A stretch of 7,513 nt of DNA from Mesotoga sp. (GTDB taxonomy: Bacteria > Thermotogota > Thermotogae > Petrotogales > Kosmotogaceae), in contig WOZY01000125.1 of NCBI GenBank assembly GCA_011620045.1, positions 1-7,513 of the forward strand, read 5' to 3'. Below are positions 1 to 5,924 of this stretch, one piece after another. Made by a program: the position numbers and the translations under genes. The first letter of the stretch is position 1; every line of letters starts with the position of its first letter. The notes beneath the pieces were generated by a model. The model did no database searches, had not been told where the DNA came from, and saw nothing but the letters and a program-made list of their open reading frames with translations.

Positions 1-15
1 TCGAAGTGAATTTCC

Positions 16-92
16 TTGCAACATGCAACTCACAACTTGGAACTGCTCCTTTGTTCTTTCCTAGCCCCAACCTGCAACCCGCAACCACGGTC
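16..92. repeat. Degenerate heptamer-period intergenic array (NNNNAAC units)
   Basis: Read in steps of seven from base 16, the sequence gives TTGCAAC, ATGCAAC, TCACAAC and TTGGAAC. Three diverged units follow (44-64), then CCCCAAC, CTGCAAC, CCGCAAC and CACGGTC. Seven of the eleven units end in AAC, and the phase is kept across the diverged middle. The array lies just downstream of the leftward ADP-ribosylglycohydrolase gene and has no coding potential. It resembles in kind the heptanucleotide short tandem repeats described in cyanobacteria. Function is unknown. A 16-base piece (23-38) recurs inverted at 4520-4535. Confidence 0.6.
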
Positions 93-119
93 AATTCCAA
101 ATCTCGCTATCGATAGTTC

Positions 120-950
120 TTATGATTTCACGAAATCTTCCCATTCAAAGAAGATCGCAAGGAGTTCTCCGTCTAGATAGGACAGTGCCTTGTTTCTTAT
201 GTCGTCTGGAATGCCGTAGTAAGCCTCGGCTATCGCTCCGGTTATTGCCGCGATTGTGTCGCTGTCTCCGCCAAGCGAAACTGCCGTGCGGACGGCGTCT
301 TCGAATGAATCCGATTCGAGGAAGCACTGTATGGCCTGTGGCACTGTTTCCTGACAGGTTTCATTGAAAGTGTATGTTGGTCGAATCCCGTCGATTGTGA
401 AATCCAAAGAGTAGTAATCTCTTGAGATCCTGGCGCAAATATCACCCTTTGAGAAGCCTTGACGCGCAAGGAAAATGGCAATGGAAGTCGCCTCAGCCCC
501 CTTTATGCCTTCTGCGTGGTCATGAGTGACAGAGGTTATCGTCTTTGAGAGGCTTATTGCTTCCGATTCATTTCGCGCAGTGAATCCCGCAGGGCCTATG
601 CGCATAGCCGCTCCGTTGCCGAAGCTGTTGTACGGCTCCGGCTTGGCGCTGAATATCCATCGTCCAAACATTCCTCCATAACCGCAGTTTGGGTAATTTC
701 GACCGATCTGCTGCATATATTTCACCGTAAGCTCTCCCAACAGACGGTTATAGCTATTACTCAGCCTGTAGTCTCCCTGCGATTTATCGATGGCCCTTTC
801 AGTCTTTATAATCGCTTTGGCGACGGCAAGGCTCATTATACTGTCGTCCGTAGCAAAGCAGTCATCCGTGAATAGATCAAAGGCTTTGCTTCGGTGATTG
901 CTGAACTCGAACCGCGATCCGACGATATCGCCAACAATTGCTCCCAGCAA
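120..950 (-). CDS. ADP-ribosylglycohydrolase family protein
   Basis: A 276-residue cytoplasmic enzyme of the DraG/ARH family. Family members remove ADP-ribose from modified proteins, nucleic acids or small molecules using a binuclear metal centre; the substrate cannot be read from sequence. The expected landmarks are all present. These are GDIVGSRFE near residues 7-15, the metal-binding TDDS at 34-37, GNGAAMRIGP at 111-120, the SVTHDHAEG segment at 140-148, and GGDSDT at 227-232 followed by a helix and YYGIP. Length is normal for the compact bacterial version, and no lesion is visible. The start is TTG at 950, chosen because GGGAGGTG lies at 955-962 with about 6 bases of spacing and because the protein then begins MLGAIVGDIVG, as is usual for the family. 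It stops with TAA. It is divergent from the nucleotidyltransferase gene and appears to be a single-gene unit. Confidence 0.95.
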   Translation of the reverse strand: MLGAIVGDIVGSRFEFSNHRSKAFDLFTDDCFATDDSIMSLAVAKAIIKTERAIDKSQGDYRLSNSYNRLLGELTVKYMQQIGRNYPNCGYGGMFGRWIFSAKPEPYNSFGNGAAMRIGPAGFTARNESEAISLSKTITSVTHDHAEGIKGAEATSIAIFLARQGFSKGDICARISRDYYSLDFTIDGIRPTYTFNETCQETVPQAIQCFLESDSFEDAVRTAVSLGGDSDTIAAITGAIAEAYYGIPDDIRNKALSYLDGELLAIFFEWEDFVKS

Positions 951-1220
951 GGCACACCTCCCATATGTTCCAGCTTTGCTTCCTGTGCTTCACTCCAAGT
1001 GTAACATCACGGAGTTGCGCTTATCGGGAGAAACCTCTGATGACTGCTCAGATGGATCGAGTGATCTCATAGGGGATTACCCCCATTCGTCCTTAGCGGA
1101 GAGTTCTTGTTTTCTGATGAATTTCAGTTTGCTTGATAGAATCATTTTGTGAAACCCACTTGCGGGTACCGAGCAAGAAGTGTTTGCAACGAACTATGGT
1201 AAAGGAAGTCATTATGCGAA

Positions 1221-1568
1221 ATGGAGAGAATATTATGGATAAGAAGAAAAAAAGAGGCTCTGCTGATTAGAAACGAAAGGATGGTCAAAACTGTGATCGA
1301 GAAATCGAAGCGCGTTTGTCCAGACTCGGTCGCGTTAATCGGCGTCTACGGCTCATTTTCCACTGGAGACATACACGACAAGTCTGATTTTGATTTCTTC
1401 ACGGTGAAAAACTATTCGAGAGGATACAGAATGCGTTCATGCTTCATATTGGGAGACGTTGCTCATGATATCTACTGCACGACCTGGCAACAGGTTGAAG
1501 ACATGGCTTTGTACTCGACACAATACATCTCCGGGCTGATGGACCTGAACATCGTCTACTACCTTTGA
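1221..1568 (+). CDS. Nucleotidyltransferase, N-terminal catalytic part (split gene)
   Basis: This open frame carries the catalytic core of a Pol-beta-superfamily nucleotidyltransferase. GVYGSFSTG is followed by DKSDFDFFTV, which is the family pattern G-S, a spacer, then D-x-D; the two metal-binding aspartates are in SDFD. The segment DLNIVYY before the stop would be the strand that usually carries the third acidic residue. The product would transfer a nucleotide to a protein, RNA or small molecule; the substrate is unknown. The frame stops early at TGA 1566-1568, and the rest of the protein continues one base later in frame. The start is also suspect. ATG 1221 has poor spacing from GGAAG (1204-1208). 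ATG 1214 (after GGAAG) and ATG 1235 (after GGAGAG, 6 bases) are better placed but lie in another frame. Removing one base from the A7 run at 1247-1253 would join them and give MDKKKKEALLIRNER. The gene therefore probably spans 1214 or 1235 to 2310, with two one-base lesions. Confidence 0.75.
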   Translation: MERILWIRRKKEALLIRNERMVKTVIEKSKRVCPDSVALIGVYGSFSTGDIHDKSDFDFFTVKNYSRGYRMRSCFILGDVAHDIYCTTWQQVEDMALYSTQYISGLMDLNIVYYL

Positions 1569-1569
1569 C
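1563..1569 (+). other. CTTTGAC at frame break (prfB-like shifty stop)
   Basis: The N-terminal frame ends TAC TAC CTT TGA C. The heptamer CTT TGA C is exactly the +1 recoding site of bacterial prfB (release factor 2), where the leucine tRNA slips from CUU to UUU and decoding resumes at GAC. A +1 shift here gives NIVYYLDGKHLQRF and enters the downstream frame that runs to 2310. Unlike prfB, there is no Shine-Dalgarno-like AGGGGG three bases upstream of CTT; the bases there are GTCTAC. A simple inserted C is therefore at least as likely an explanation. Confidence 0.5.
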
Positions 1570-1590
1570 GGCAAGCATCTTCAGAGGTTT

Positions 1591-2310
1591 ATGGAGCTTC
1601 GTGAGGAAGCCGCGAAACGTTTGAACAGCCCCTTGAATGAGCGCGATCTTAGTAATATCCTGACCCATTTCGAGCAGGCGCAGAAGTCTCTTGCAGATTT
1701 GGTGATTAGTAAAGAGTACTGCGTGGCCAAATATGAGTCGGCCAAATTGATCAGCTCTCTGGAAATGATCCTGTATCTCGTCAACAAGTCATATGTGAGG
1801 CTAGGATCGAGACGGATACCCGAGGAGATCGAAAAGATGCGGGAATTGCCGGATGGATTTCTAGATCATTACCGGTTGCTCATAGATGCCGACACGCTAA
1901 GCTCGATCAAGAAGAACGCGACTTCACTGATGCGTTGCACAAAAGAGAAAATCGAAGAGATAAAGCATAGATTGAAGAATAAGAAGAGACTCGATTCGCA
2001 GGCTTTGATCGGTACATATGAGGAGATTTATTCTGACTGGAGAAACAAGATGAAGCTTGCTGCAAAGACCAATAACAAGTACATTTCTTTCATGACTGCG
2101 GCGAGTTGCCAGCGATTCTATGATGAAATGAGAGAGGAGTACGAAGGCGAATCTATCGATCTTATGAAACATTCCGATATCAACGATTTGCGGCGATCGG
2201 CCAGGGTGTTTGATGAAGCGATTGAAGAATACAGGTCACTGTGTGACGAGAACATCGAGGTCAAGGAATATAAGACGATCGAGGATTTTGACGAAGATTA
2301 TCCTACATAA
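1591..2310 (+). CDS. Nucleotidyltransferase, C-terminal helical part (split gene)
   Basis: This frame encodes the remainder of the protein that begins near 1214-1235. It is open from 1561 (THE sequence TFDGKHLQRF) before the first ATG at 1591, and no ribosome-binding site suggests independent translation. The 239 residues after ATG 1591 are almost entirely charged and helical, with few glycines. One helical block (roughly residues 15-65, EQAQKSLADL to VNKSYVRLG) resembles the helical substrate domain behind the catalytic domain in kanamycin-nucleotidyltransferase-like enzymes. A lysine- and arginine-rich helix lies near 115-135, and the tail is acidic, ending EDFDEDYPT. Fused to the upstream part, the product would be about 357 residues, a reasonable length for such an enzyme. 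No catalytic motif is present in this piece alone. I recognise no closer family. If the break is real and not bypassed, this segment is a dead remnant. Confidence 0.65.
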   Translation: MELREEAAKRLNSPLNERDLSNILTHFEQAQKSLADLVISKEYCVAKYESAKLISSLEMILYLVNKSYVRLGSRRIPEEIEKMRELPDGFLDHYRLLIDADTLSSIKKNATSLMRCTKEKIEEIKHRLKNKKRLDSQALIGTYEEIYSDWRNKMKLAAKTNNKYISFMTAASCQRFYDEMREEYEGESIDLMKHSDINDLRRSARVFDEAIEEYRSLCDENIEVKEYKTIEDFDEDYPT

Positions 2311-2775
2311 CTTCAGAAGCCTGGATAACGAGAGGCAACATTCTTTGGCAGCTAGATGAAGCCGTTAGCGCCAGTTACTGACTAGAAATTGGAAGAAGAA
2401 TCTCCAGGAACAAAGACCCGGTCGTCTCTGAAAATTCTTCGCTCCGAATACGTATGTTGTGGCCGCTTTTCTTCTGGAAGGCTGGGTAGAGTCCTTTTTA
2501 AGAACTCCGAAGAAAATGGCTTCCAAGATGCGCTTTTCATAAGCTGCTTAGCAGAATCGATTGCCTTCTAAGTCTGTTCAGCTTTGATTCTTCGAGCCGG
2601 GCAGCCTGGTTTTAGAGAAGATTTTTCTCGGACTGGCAGGATCTCAACGGAGCTCTTCTCGAGATGAGCCGCTCCACATCTTGTCGTCGCCAGAAAGAGT
2701 CTTCCGACGACTACCGTAATAGCATTCTATGTAAGATGAAATGCTTTGCGCCGGTCTAGCACGATCTAGTTTTAT
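2311..2775. other. Intergenic region without a supported gene
   Basis: This is 465 bases between the convergent nucleotidyltransferase and pRiA4b ORF-3 family genes. The only longish open frame (2389-2571, plus) lacks a start signal and looks non-coding. The imperfect dyad AGCATT (2721-2726) / AATGCT (2740-2745), with a 13-base loop, lies about 30 bases past the leftward stop. It could form a weak transcript-end hairpin, but no T-run follows in either direction. A phrase at about 2408-2416, AAGACCCGG, resembles wording in other repeat-like spacers here. I see no convincing terminator, promoter or RNA gene. Confidence 0.5.
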
Positions 2776-3366
2776 TCAGTAAGTGTTCTTCAGCCGCTCG
2801 TCCGGATCATCGAAGTGGATCTGCATACGATCGAAGGATTCGGGATCGTATTCCCTTCCCAGCCAATCTATCAGATCTTCTCGATCCGGGTGTTTCTTAT
2901 TCTTCTTTGCCTCAACAAGATCGCGATAACCCATTACTCCTCCGACATCTTCAGGCGGGCAGGCTCGTTCGCCGGCGATGCATCTTGGGTACTTGACACT
3001 TAAGTCTCTACCGAGAACCTCTTCGAGAAGAACGTCGTGGATCCAGTTATCGCCGAAGTCATAGAGATATGAGGCCTTCCTGTTATTGATAGAGAGATAA
3101 TCGGAAATGCTCAACTTTCTGCAGTCGAGAACCTCCTTGAAGTCGTCTTCAGTTGGAAGCCCTATATATACGAGTTCGTCACTTTTTGGATCAACGACCT
3201 GGAATTCGTGGAGATGGTAGTCAGACCAGCCCATGGCATCTTGAATTGCGACGTGAAGGTCCCAGAAAGTGTAGATGTCTGGAACCTGTATTCGTCTCCA
3301 GATTAGCGGTGTAATGTCCAGAAGCATTATCTTGAACTGATAGATCAACTTGTATCTCTTCTTCAC
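2776..3366 (-). CDS. Plasmid pRiA4b ORF-3 family protein
   Basis: A full-length 196-residue protein of the family named after plasmid pRiA4b ORF-3, also seen as a passenger of IS1096-type elements. Its biochemical role is not established. Family hallmarks are clear in order. PLIWRRIQVPD is at residues 20-30, TFWDLHVAIQDAMGW at 33-47, and HLHEF at 51-55. YLYDFGDNWIHDVLLE follows at 100-115, and YPRCIAGERACPPEDVGG at 126-143. GYRDL comes just after, then DWLGREYDPESFD at 167-179. The start is GTG 3366, preceded by GAGG with 7 bases of spacing (GCGAGGTGCAGAT GTG). A promoter lies directly upstream, so the gene is probably transcribed alone. No transposase or inverted terminal repeats are found around it, so any mobile origin is historical or outside the window. 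The coding sequence is intact. Confidence 0.95.
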   Translation of the reverse strand: MKKRYKLIYQFKIMLLDITPLIWRRIQVPDIYTFWDLHVAIQDAMGWSDYHLHEFQVVDPKSDELVYIGLPTEDDFKEVLDCRKLSISDYLSINNRKASYLYDFGDNWIHDVLLEEVLGRDLSVKYPRCIAGERACPPEDVGGVMGYRDLVEAKKNKKHPDREDLIDWLGREYDPESFDRMQIHFDDPDERLKNTY

Positions 3367-3396
3367 ATCTGCACCTCGCTTATGTTCGGATAACCT

Positions 3397-3425
3397 ATTA
3401 TAGTGCTCTGTCCATCAGGGGGCAA
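3397..3425 (-). promoter_or_regulatory. Sigma-70-type promoter for the pRiA4b ORF-3 family gene
   Basis: On the minus strand TTGCCC (3420-3425) is followed after exactly 17 bases by a perfect TATAAT (3397-3402). The predicted start point is near 3390, giving a leader of about 25 bases that contains the GAGG ribosome-binding site and the GTG start at 3366. The -35 box matches four of six consensus bases. Confidence 0.65.
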
Positions 3426-3733
3426 CACGTTTGGTCAATGAGATTCATAACTACGCATTGGAGACCAAGACTCGTTGGTTGTCGCGCTCAACCGCCCTCG
3501 GAGAAGAGCAATTTCGGGTTATGAAGAGCGGGTAATCAGTACCGGGTTCTGTACTAAAGATCCTGTGAGTGCTTCTACACAGGATCCAGGGTCCTCCCCT
3601 GAAAGAAGCATCAAGATGCTCTCAACAGCGTTTCAAGCCGAGCTGACCTTTGAGCTAGCAGTAGAAAGCGCGCCGTCGAGTGTCGGCTAATCCTACGTTA
3701 TTGGTGGGGAAGTTGGCTCAGAAGAGCTTAGCT
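3426..3733. other. Intergenic region without a supported gene
   Basis: About 300 bases separate the promoter of the pRiA4b ORF-3 gene from the end of the PIN remnant. The plus-strand frame 3475-3690 has no ribosome-binding site and an unnatural composition, so it is not called. The region contains a perfect 9-bp inverted repeat (3559-3586, listed separately). It also has a compact dyad, AGCATC-AA-GATGCT, at 3607-3620. A phrase AGGATCCAGGGTCCT at 3581-3595 matches, in reverse complement, 12 of 15 bases of AGAACCCTGGATTCC near 6515. It looks like diverged dispersed-repeat material. Confidence 0.45.
3559..3586. repeat. Perfect 9-bp inverted repeat (hairpin)
   Basis: GATCCTGTG (3559-3567) and CACAGGATC (3578-3586) are exact reverse complements with a 10-base loop, AGTGCTTCTA. 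No T-run follows on either strand, so it is not a classical intrinsic terminator. It sits in non-coding DNA and could be a remnant of a dispersed repeat, a protein-binding dyad, or an RNA hairpin. Confidence 0.6.
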
Positions 3734-4168
3734 TCATATCTTGCTTTCTTGTATGAGCTTGAATCTCTCTCTTGTTGCGACTCTGATTAATGCTCTTACT
3801 CGCTCTTCAAAGAAGTCTTTGTCACCGGTGACAAACACATCTGGTCTAGCTCTAATAGCGGAGGCGAGAATCGGAGCATCGTGATCATCTCTGATTATCT
3901 CAATACATTGCTCCACTTCGCTTTTGTCTGGAAAGGGCAGTATTTCTGCATCTAGTGATTGGAGAACATCCTCGCAATCTTCGATCATTCCTGGGAACTT
4001 CCTTCTAAATACTCTCTCAACCTCTGAAATACTTAACTTTGCCAGCAGAAGCACATGATTGGAATGCACCAGGGTACAGCAAGTTCGGAGATGGAGTATC
4101 GTGCGAAAACAACCAATATTGTCGCTTCTCTGTGAAGTGGCAGGGGGTAAAGATGCCAAGGCTATCAC
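3734..4168 (-). pseudogene. PIN-domain (VapC-like) protein, N-terminus disrupted
   Basis: The C-terminal two thirds read as a PIN-fold ribonuclease of the toxin-antitoxin type. KLSISEVERVFRRKFPG carries the second conserved acidic position. DDHDAPILASAIRA and DVFVTGDKDFFEER carry the last two acidic positions, and RFKLI forms the closing strand. The first 35-40 residues of this frame (MIALASLPPATSQRSDN...) do not look like a PIN N-terminus, and the essential first aspartate (the D-x-N strand) is missing. The natural upstream wording is in another frame: DTPSPNLLY runs straight into LVHSNHVLLL if one C is removed in the CCC at 4071-4073. A possible remnant of the first strand, EATILVV, lies in the third frame just before. 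I infer an inactivated or mis-sequenced PIN gene whose real 5' end lies near 4110-4200. No partner antitoxin gene is recognisable. Confidence 0.65.
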
Positions 4169-4246
4169 CTATTGCTTTACCTACGCAGAGCGAAAGGCTC
4201 AAACTGGTTGTTCGAACAAAGAGAAGCGTTCAGAAGCTACCTTCTC

Positions 4247-4426
4247 TCAAGGGTTGGACTCGATAACGTTTGACTCGTCGAGATATTCTCTGAAAGCTTT
4301 TGAAGAGGTATTTGCGTCAGTAAGGTTGATCAGGGTGATTACCATTGTCATCACGGCTATAGCCAAACCAATAGTAAAGACTATTAAAACTGTTTTGTGA
4401 AACCTGTCCCGTCTCATTTTCCGCAT
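4247..4426 (-). CDS. Small single-pass membrane protein (59 aa)
   Basis: A short hypothetical protein starting MRKMRRDRFHK, a strongly basic N-terminus of five arginines and two lysines. One hydrophobic helix follows at about residues 13-36 (TVLIVFTIGLAIAV...ITLI), then an acidic, polar tail of about 22 residues ending VIESNP. By the positive-inside rule the basic end should be cytoplasmic and the tail outside. The frame is open further upstream to 4495, but ATG 4426 is preferred: AAGG lies six bases before it and a promoter -10 box lies at 4445-4450, so longer starts would be outside the transcript. The layout loosely recalls small DUF4044-like membrane proteins, but I do not claim membership. 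The PIN remnant follows in the same orientation after about 80 bases. Confidence 0.65.
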   Translation of the reverse strand: MRKMRRDRFHKTVLIVFTIGLAIAVMTMVITLINLTDANTSSKAFREYLDESNVIESNP

Positions 4427-4444
4427 CTCGCACCTTCGCACATT

Positions 4445-4453
4445 AGTATACCA
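4445..4453 (-). promoter_or_regulatory. Extended -10 promoter for the small membrane protein
   Basis: On the minus strand the sequence reads TGGTATACT, an extended -10 element (TGn plus TATACT, five of six consensus bases). No good -35 hexamer is found at 16-18 bases upstream, which is typical for extended -10 promoters. The predicted start point near 4438 leaves a very short leader that still contains the AAGG ribosome-binding site before ATG 4426. Confidence 0.5.
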
Positions 4454-4519
4454 TGCATTTGCTGAATGATGTATCTGTAATGAACTAGCATTCAATGTGT
4501 AAATTCATTTCTGAAAAGA

Positions 4520-4535
4520 AGTTGCGAGTTGCATT
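4520..4535. repeat. Inverted copy of the heptamer motif
   Basis: The plus strand carries GTTGCGA GTTGCAT (4522-4535), two head-to-tail heptamers. In reverse complement the stretch reads ATGCAACTCGCAACTT. It matches ATGCAACTCACAACTT at 23-38 in 15 of 16 bases. It lies in the 280-base spacer between the small membrane protein and the beta-helix gene. Confidence 0.5.
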
Positions 4536-4706
4536 ACTCAGTGAGCTAAAATTACAGATATACAGAAGAATTGTATACGATCAAGCCGTCTTTCATTCTT
4601 TGATCTGGAAAGCTTCTGAAAGAAGAATGCTATGAAAAGCTCCGTCCAGCGAAACAAGAAACATGGTTGCTATATGTTGGAGCGAATTGTACTGTAATGT
4701 TCTAGC

Positions 4707-5660
4707 TTAGTCTTGTTCGACTCCCTTGCCCAGATCCTTATCGAAGCTGTAGAAGCTTTCATCCCAGAAGTCTAAAGGACAGATCTCATCTTCGGACTCA
4801 AATCTGTTTCCTGAACCGACAACAGTCCCGTTAAATTCATCGCCTCCGCATTCACACTCAGTGCATCGGTTCAGATAAAGGTCGAGACCATGCCAGGTAT
4901 TTCCGAAGAAGATATTACCCTCCAGCCTGGTTTCGGAAGATGAGTTGATCAAGATCCCGTTTTCGACGTTCTCCGTAACCACGTTCTCAGAGATAGATCC
5001 AGTAGCATTGCCACCAAGTGAAACCCCTACTGTATTTCTTTTGAATGTGCATCCTGTGATGTTGTACTTCAGATCATTTGTGAGGCTAATTCCAACGCCG
5101 TTCCTTTCGAAAACGGAGTTTTCGGCAATCAGAGTGGCATTACCGTATGCATAGATTCCGGCCAGCCTGGTTTCTATATACTCCTCGTTATCCATGCCGT
5201 CATAGCATGTGATGTAGGAATCAACCACAACAAGAGTCATTCCTGTGCCGCTGAAAGAGATTCCGAAGCGGCCGCCCGCTATGAAGGCGTCTTTGATCTG
5301 GCCAGAGGACCTGGATACGTTTATGGCTGCGCCACTGGCAAGAACTGTTACACTTTTTATCGAGAAACTCTTCACACCTCTGACGAAAATCCCGAGATCC
5401 TTTCCCTCTTCGGGCACTATTGTTACTTCGTCTCTTGAGGAGCCTTCAATCATTATCTCTTTGCTAATTGAAAGGCTCTCCTTGTACGTTCCAGGAAGAA
5501 TTTTTATTGTATCGCCGGGATTCGCAGCGTCGATAGCTGCCTGAATGCTCTTATAGTGGCCGTCCGGGTCGCCAACAATTAGAACCTCGGCGCTCTCTTG
5601 TGCCAGGGCTGTAGAAACAAATACAAGTAGAGATAAAAGCATAACGAAAAACATCTTCAT
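4707..5660 (-). CDS. Secreted right-handed parallel beta-helix protein
   Basis: A 317-residue exported protein. It begins with a clean signal peptide (MKMFFVMLLSLLVFVSTALA, probable cleavage before QES). DGHYKSIQAAIDAANPGDTIKILPGTY at about residues 34-59 follows; this is the typical entry motif of NosD/pectate-lyase-like beta-helix proteins. The rest is a ladder of 20-25-residue coils with the pattern GI-x-N-x-F, for example GNATLIAENSVFERNGVGISL (173-193). Similar coils follow at about 194-214, 216-236 and 239-260. Near the end is a cysteine cluster, CTECEC (266-271), with a fourth cysteine at 294. The start ATG 5660 is chosen over the longer 5687 start because it places the signal peptide at the N-terminus and follows GGGGGTG with five bases of spacing. 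The fold usually binds or cleaves polysaccharide, but no catalytic site is recognisable, so no enzymatic role is claimed. It is divergent from the lipoprotein gene. Confidence 0.9.
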   Translation of the reverse strand: MKMFFVMLLSLLVFVSTALAQESAEVLIVGDPDGHYKSIQAAIDAANPGDTIKILPGTYKESLSISKEIMIEGSSRDEVTIVPEEGKDLGIFVRGVKSFSIKSVTVLASGAAINVSRSSGQIKDAFIAGGRFGISFSGTGMTLVVVDSYITCYDGMDNEEYIETRLAGIYAYGNATLIAENSVFERNGVGISLTNDLKYNITGCTFKRNTVGVSLGGNATGSISENVVTENVENGILINSSSETRLEGNIFFGNTWHGLDLYLNRCTECECGGDEFNGTVVGSGNRFESEDEICPLDFWDESFYSFDKDLGKGVEQD

Positions 5661-5726
5661 AAACGCACCCCCATTCCTCTCTGCCATTAGTTTATCCTAA
5701 TTTGGTTCAAGAATTCGATGGTTTTT

Positions 5727-5755
5727 ACTATAAGAGTATTACAGATAACCATAAA
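5727..5755 (-). promoter_or_regulatory. Possible promoter for the beta-helix gene
   Basis: On the minus strand TATAGT (5727-5732) lies 17 bases after TTTATG (5750-5755). The -10 is fair (five of six) and the -35 poor. The position, about 65 bases before the ATG at 5660, is sensible, and the surroundings are AT-rich. Confidence 0.3.
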
Positions 5756-5924
5756 GCCGAGGCTTTGGCAATGATTTGACTTGCTTTCTTGAACCGTCTA
5801 GTCTGCATTTCGCGATCGTTCTATTTGTAATGGTGCAAAAATCACTTGTTGTAAGGAAAGTTCGCGGTCCGTTGTGGTTATTCATGACTTCTCAGAGGCC
5901 AAATTGAAAATTGGAGACGAGGAA

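Noticed and set aside
898..1152. 84-codon plus-strand open frame
   Set aside because: It begins inside the antisense of the ADP-ribosylglycohydrolase start and covers its upstream region, with no ribosome-binding site or family features.
1566..1568. Genetic code change with TGA read as tryptophan
   Set aside because: Reading TGA as Trp in the nucleotidyltransferase leads into a nonsense frame instead of the helical domain. Trp is written TGG elsewhere in the window, and TGA ends genes normally, for example at 4247 and 3734.
2389..2571. 60-codon plus-strand open frame
   Set aside because: It has no ribosome-binding site, its reported start is not a convincing codon, its composition is unlike the neighbouring genes, and it has no recognisable motif.
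2721..2745. Intrinsic terminator for the pRiA4b ORF-3 family gene
   Set aside because: The stem is only 6 bp, AT-rich, with a 13-base loop and no T-run on the relevant strand.
2776..3366. Insertion sequence around the pRiA4b ORF-3 family gene
   Set aside because: There is no transposase, no terminal inverted repeats and no target duplication near it; family membership alone is not evidence of an element here.
3475..3690. 71-codon plus-strand open frame
   Set aside because: It runs through an inverted repeat, has no start signals, and its residue composition looks like translated non-coding DNA.
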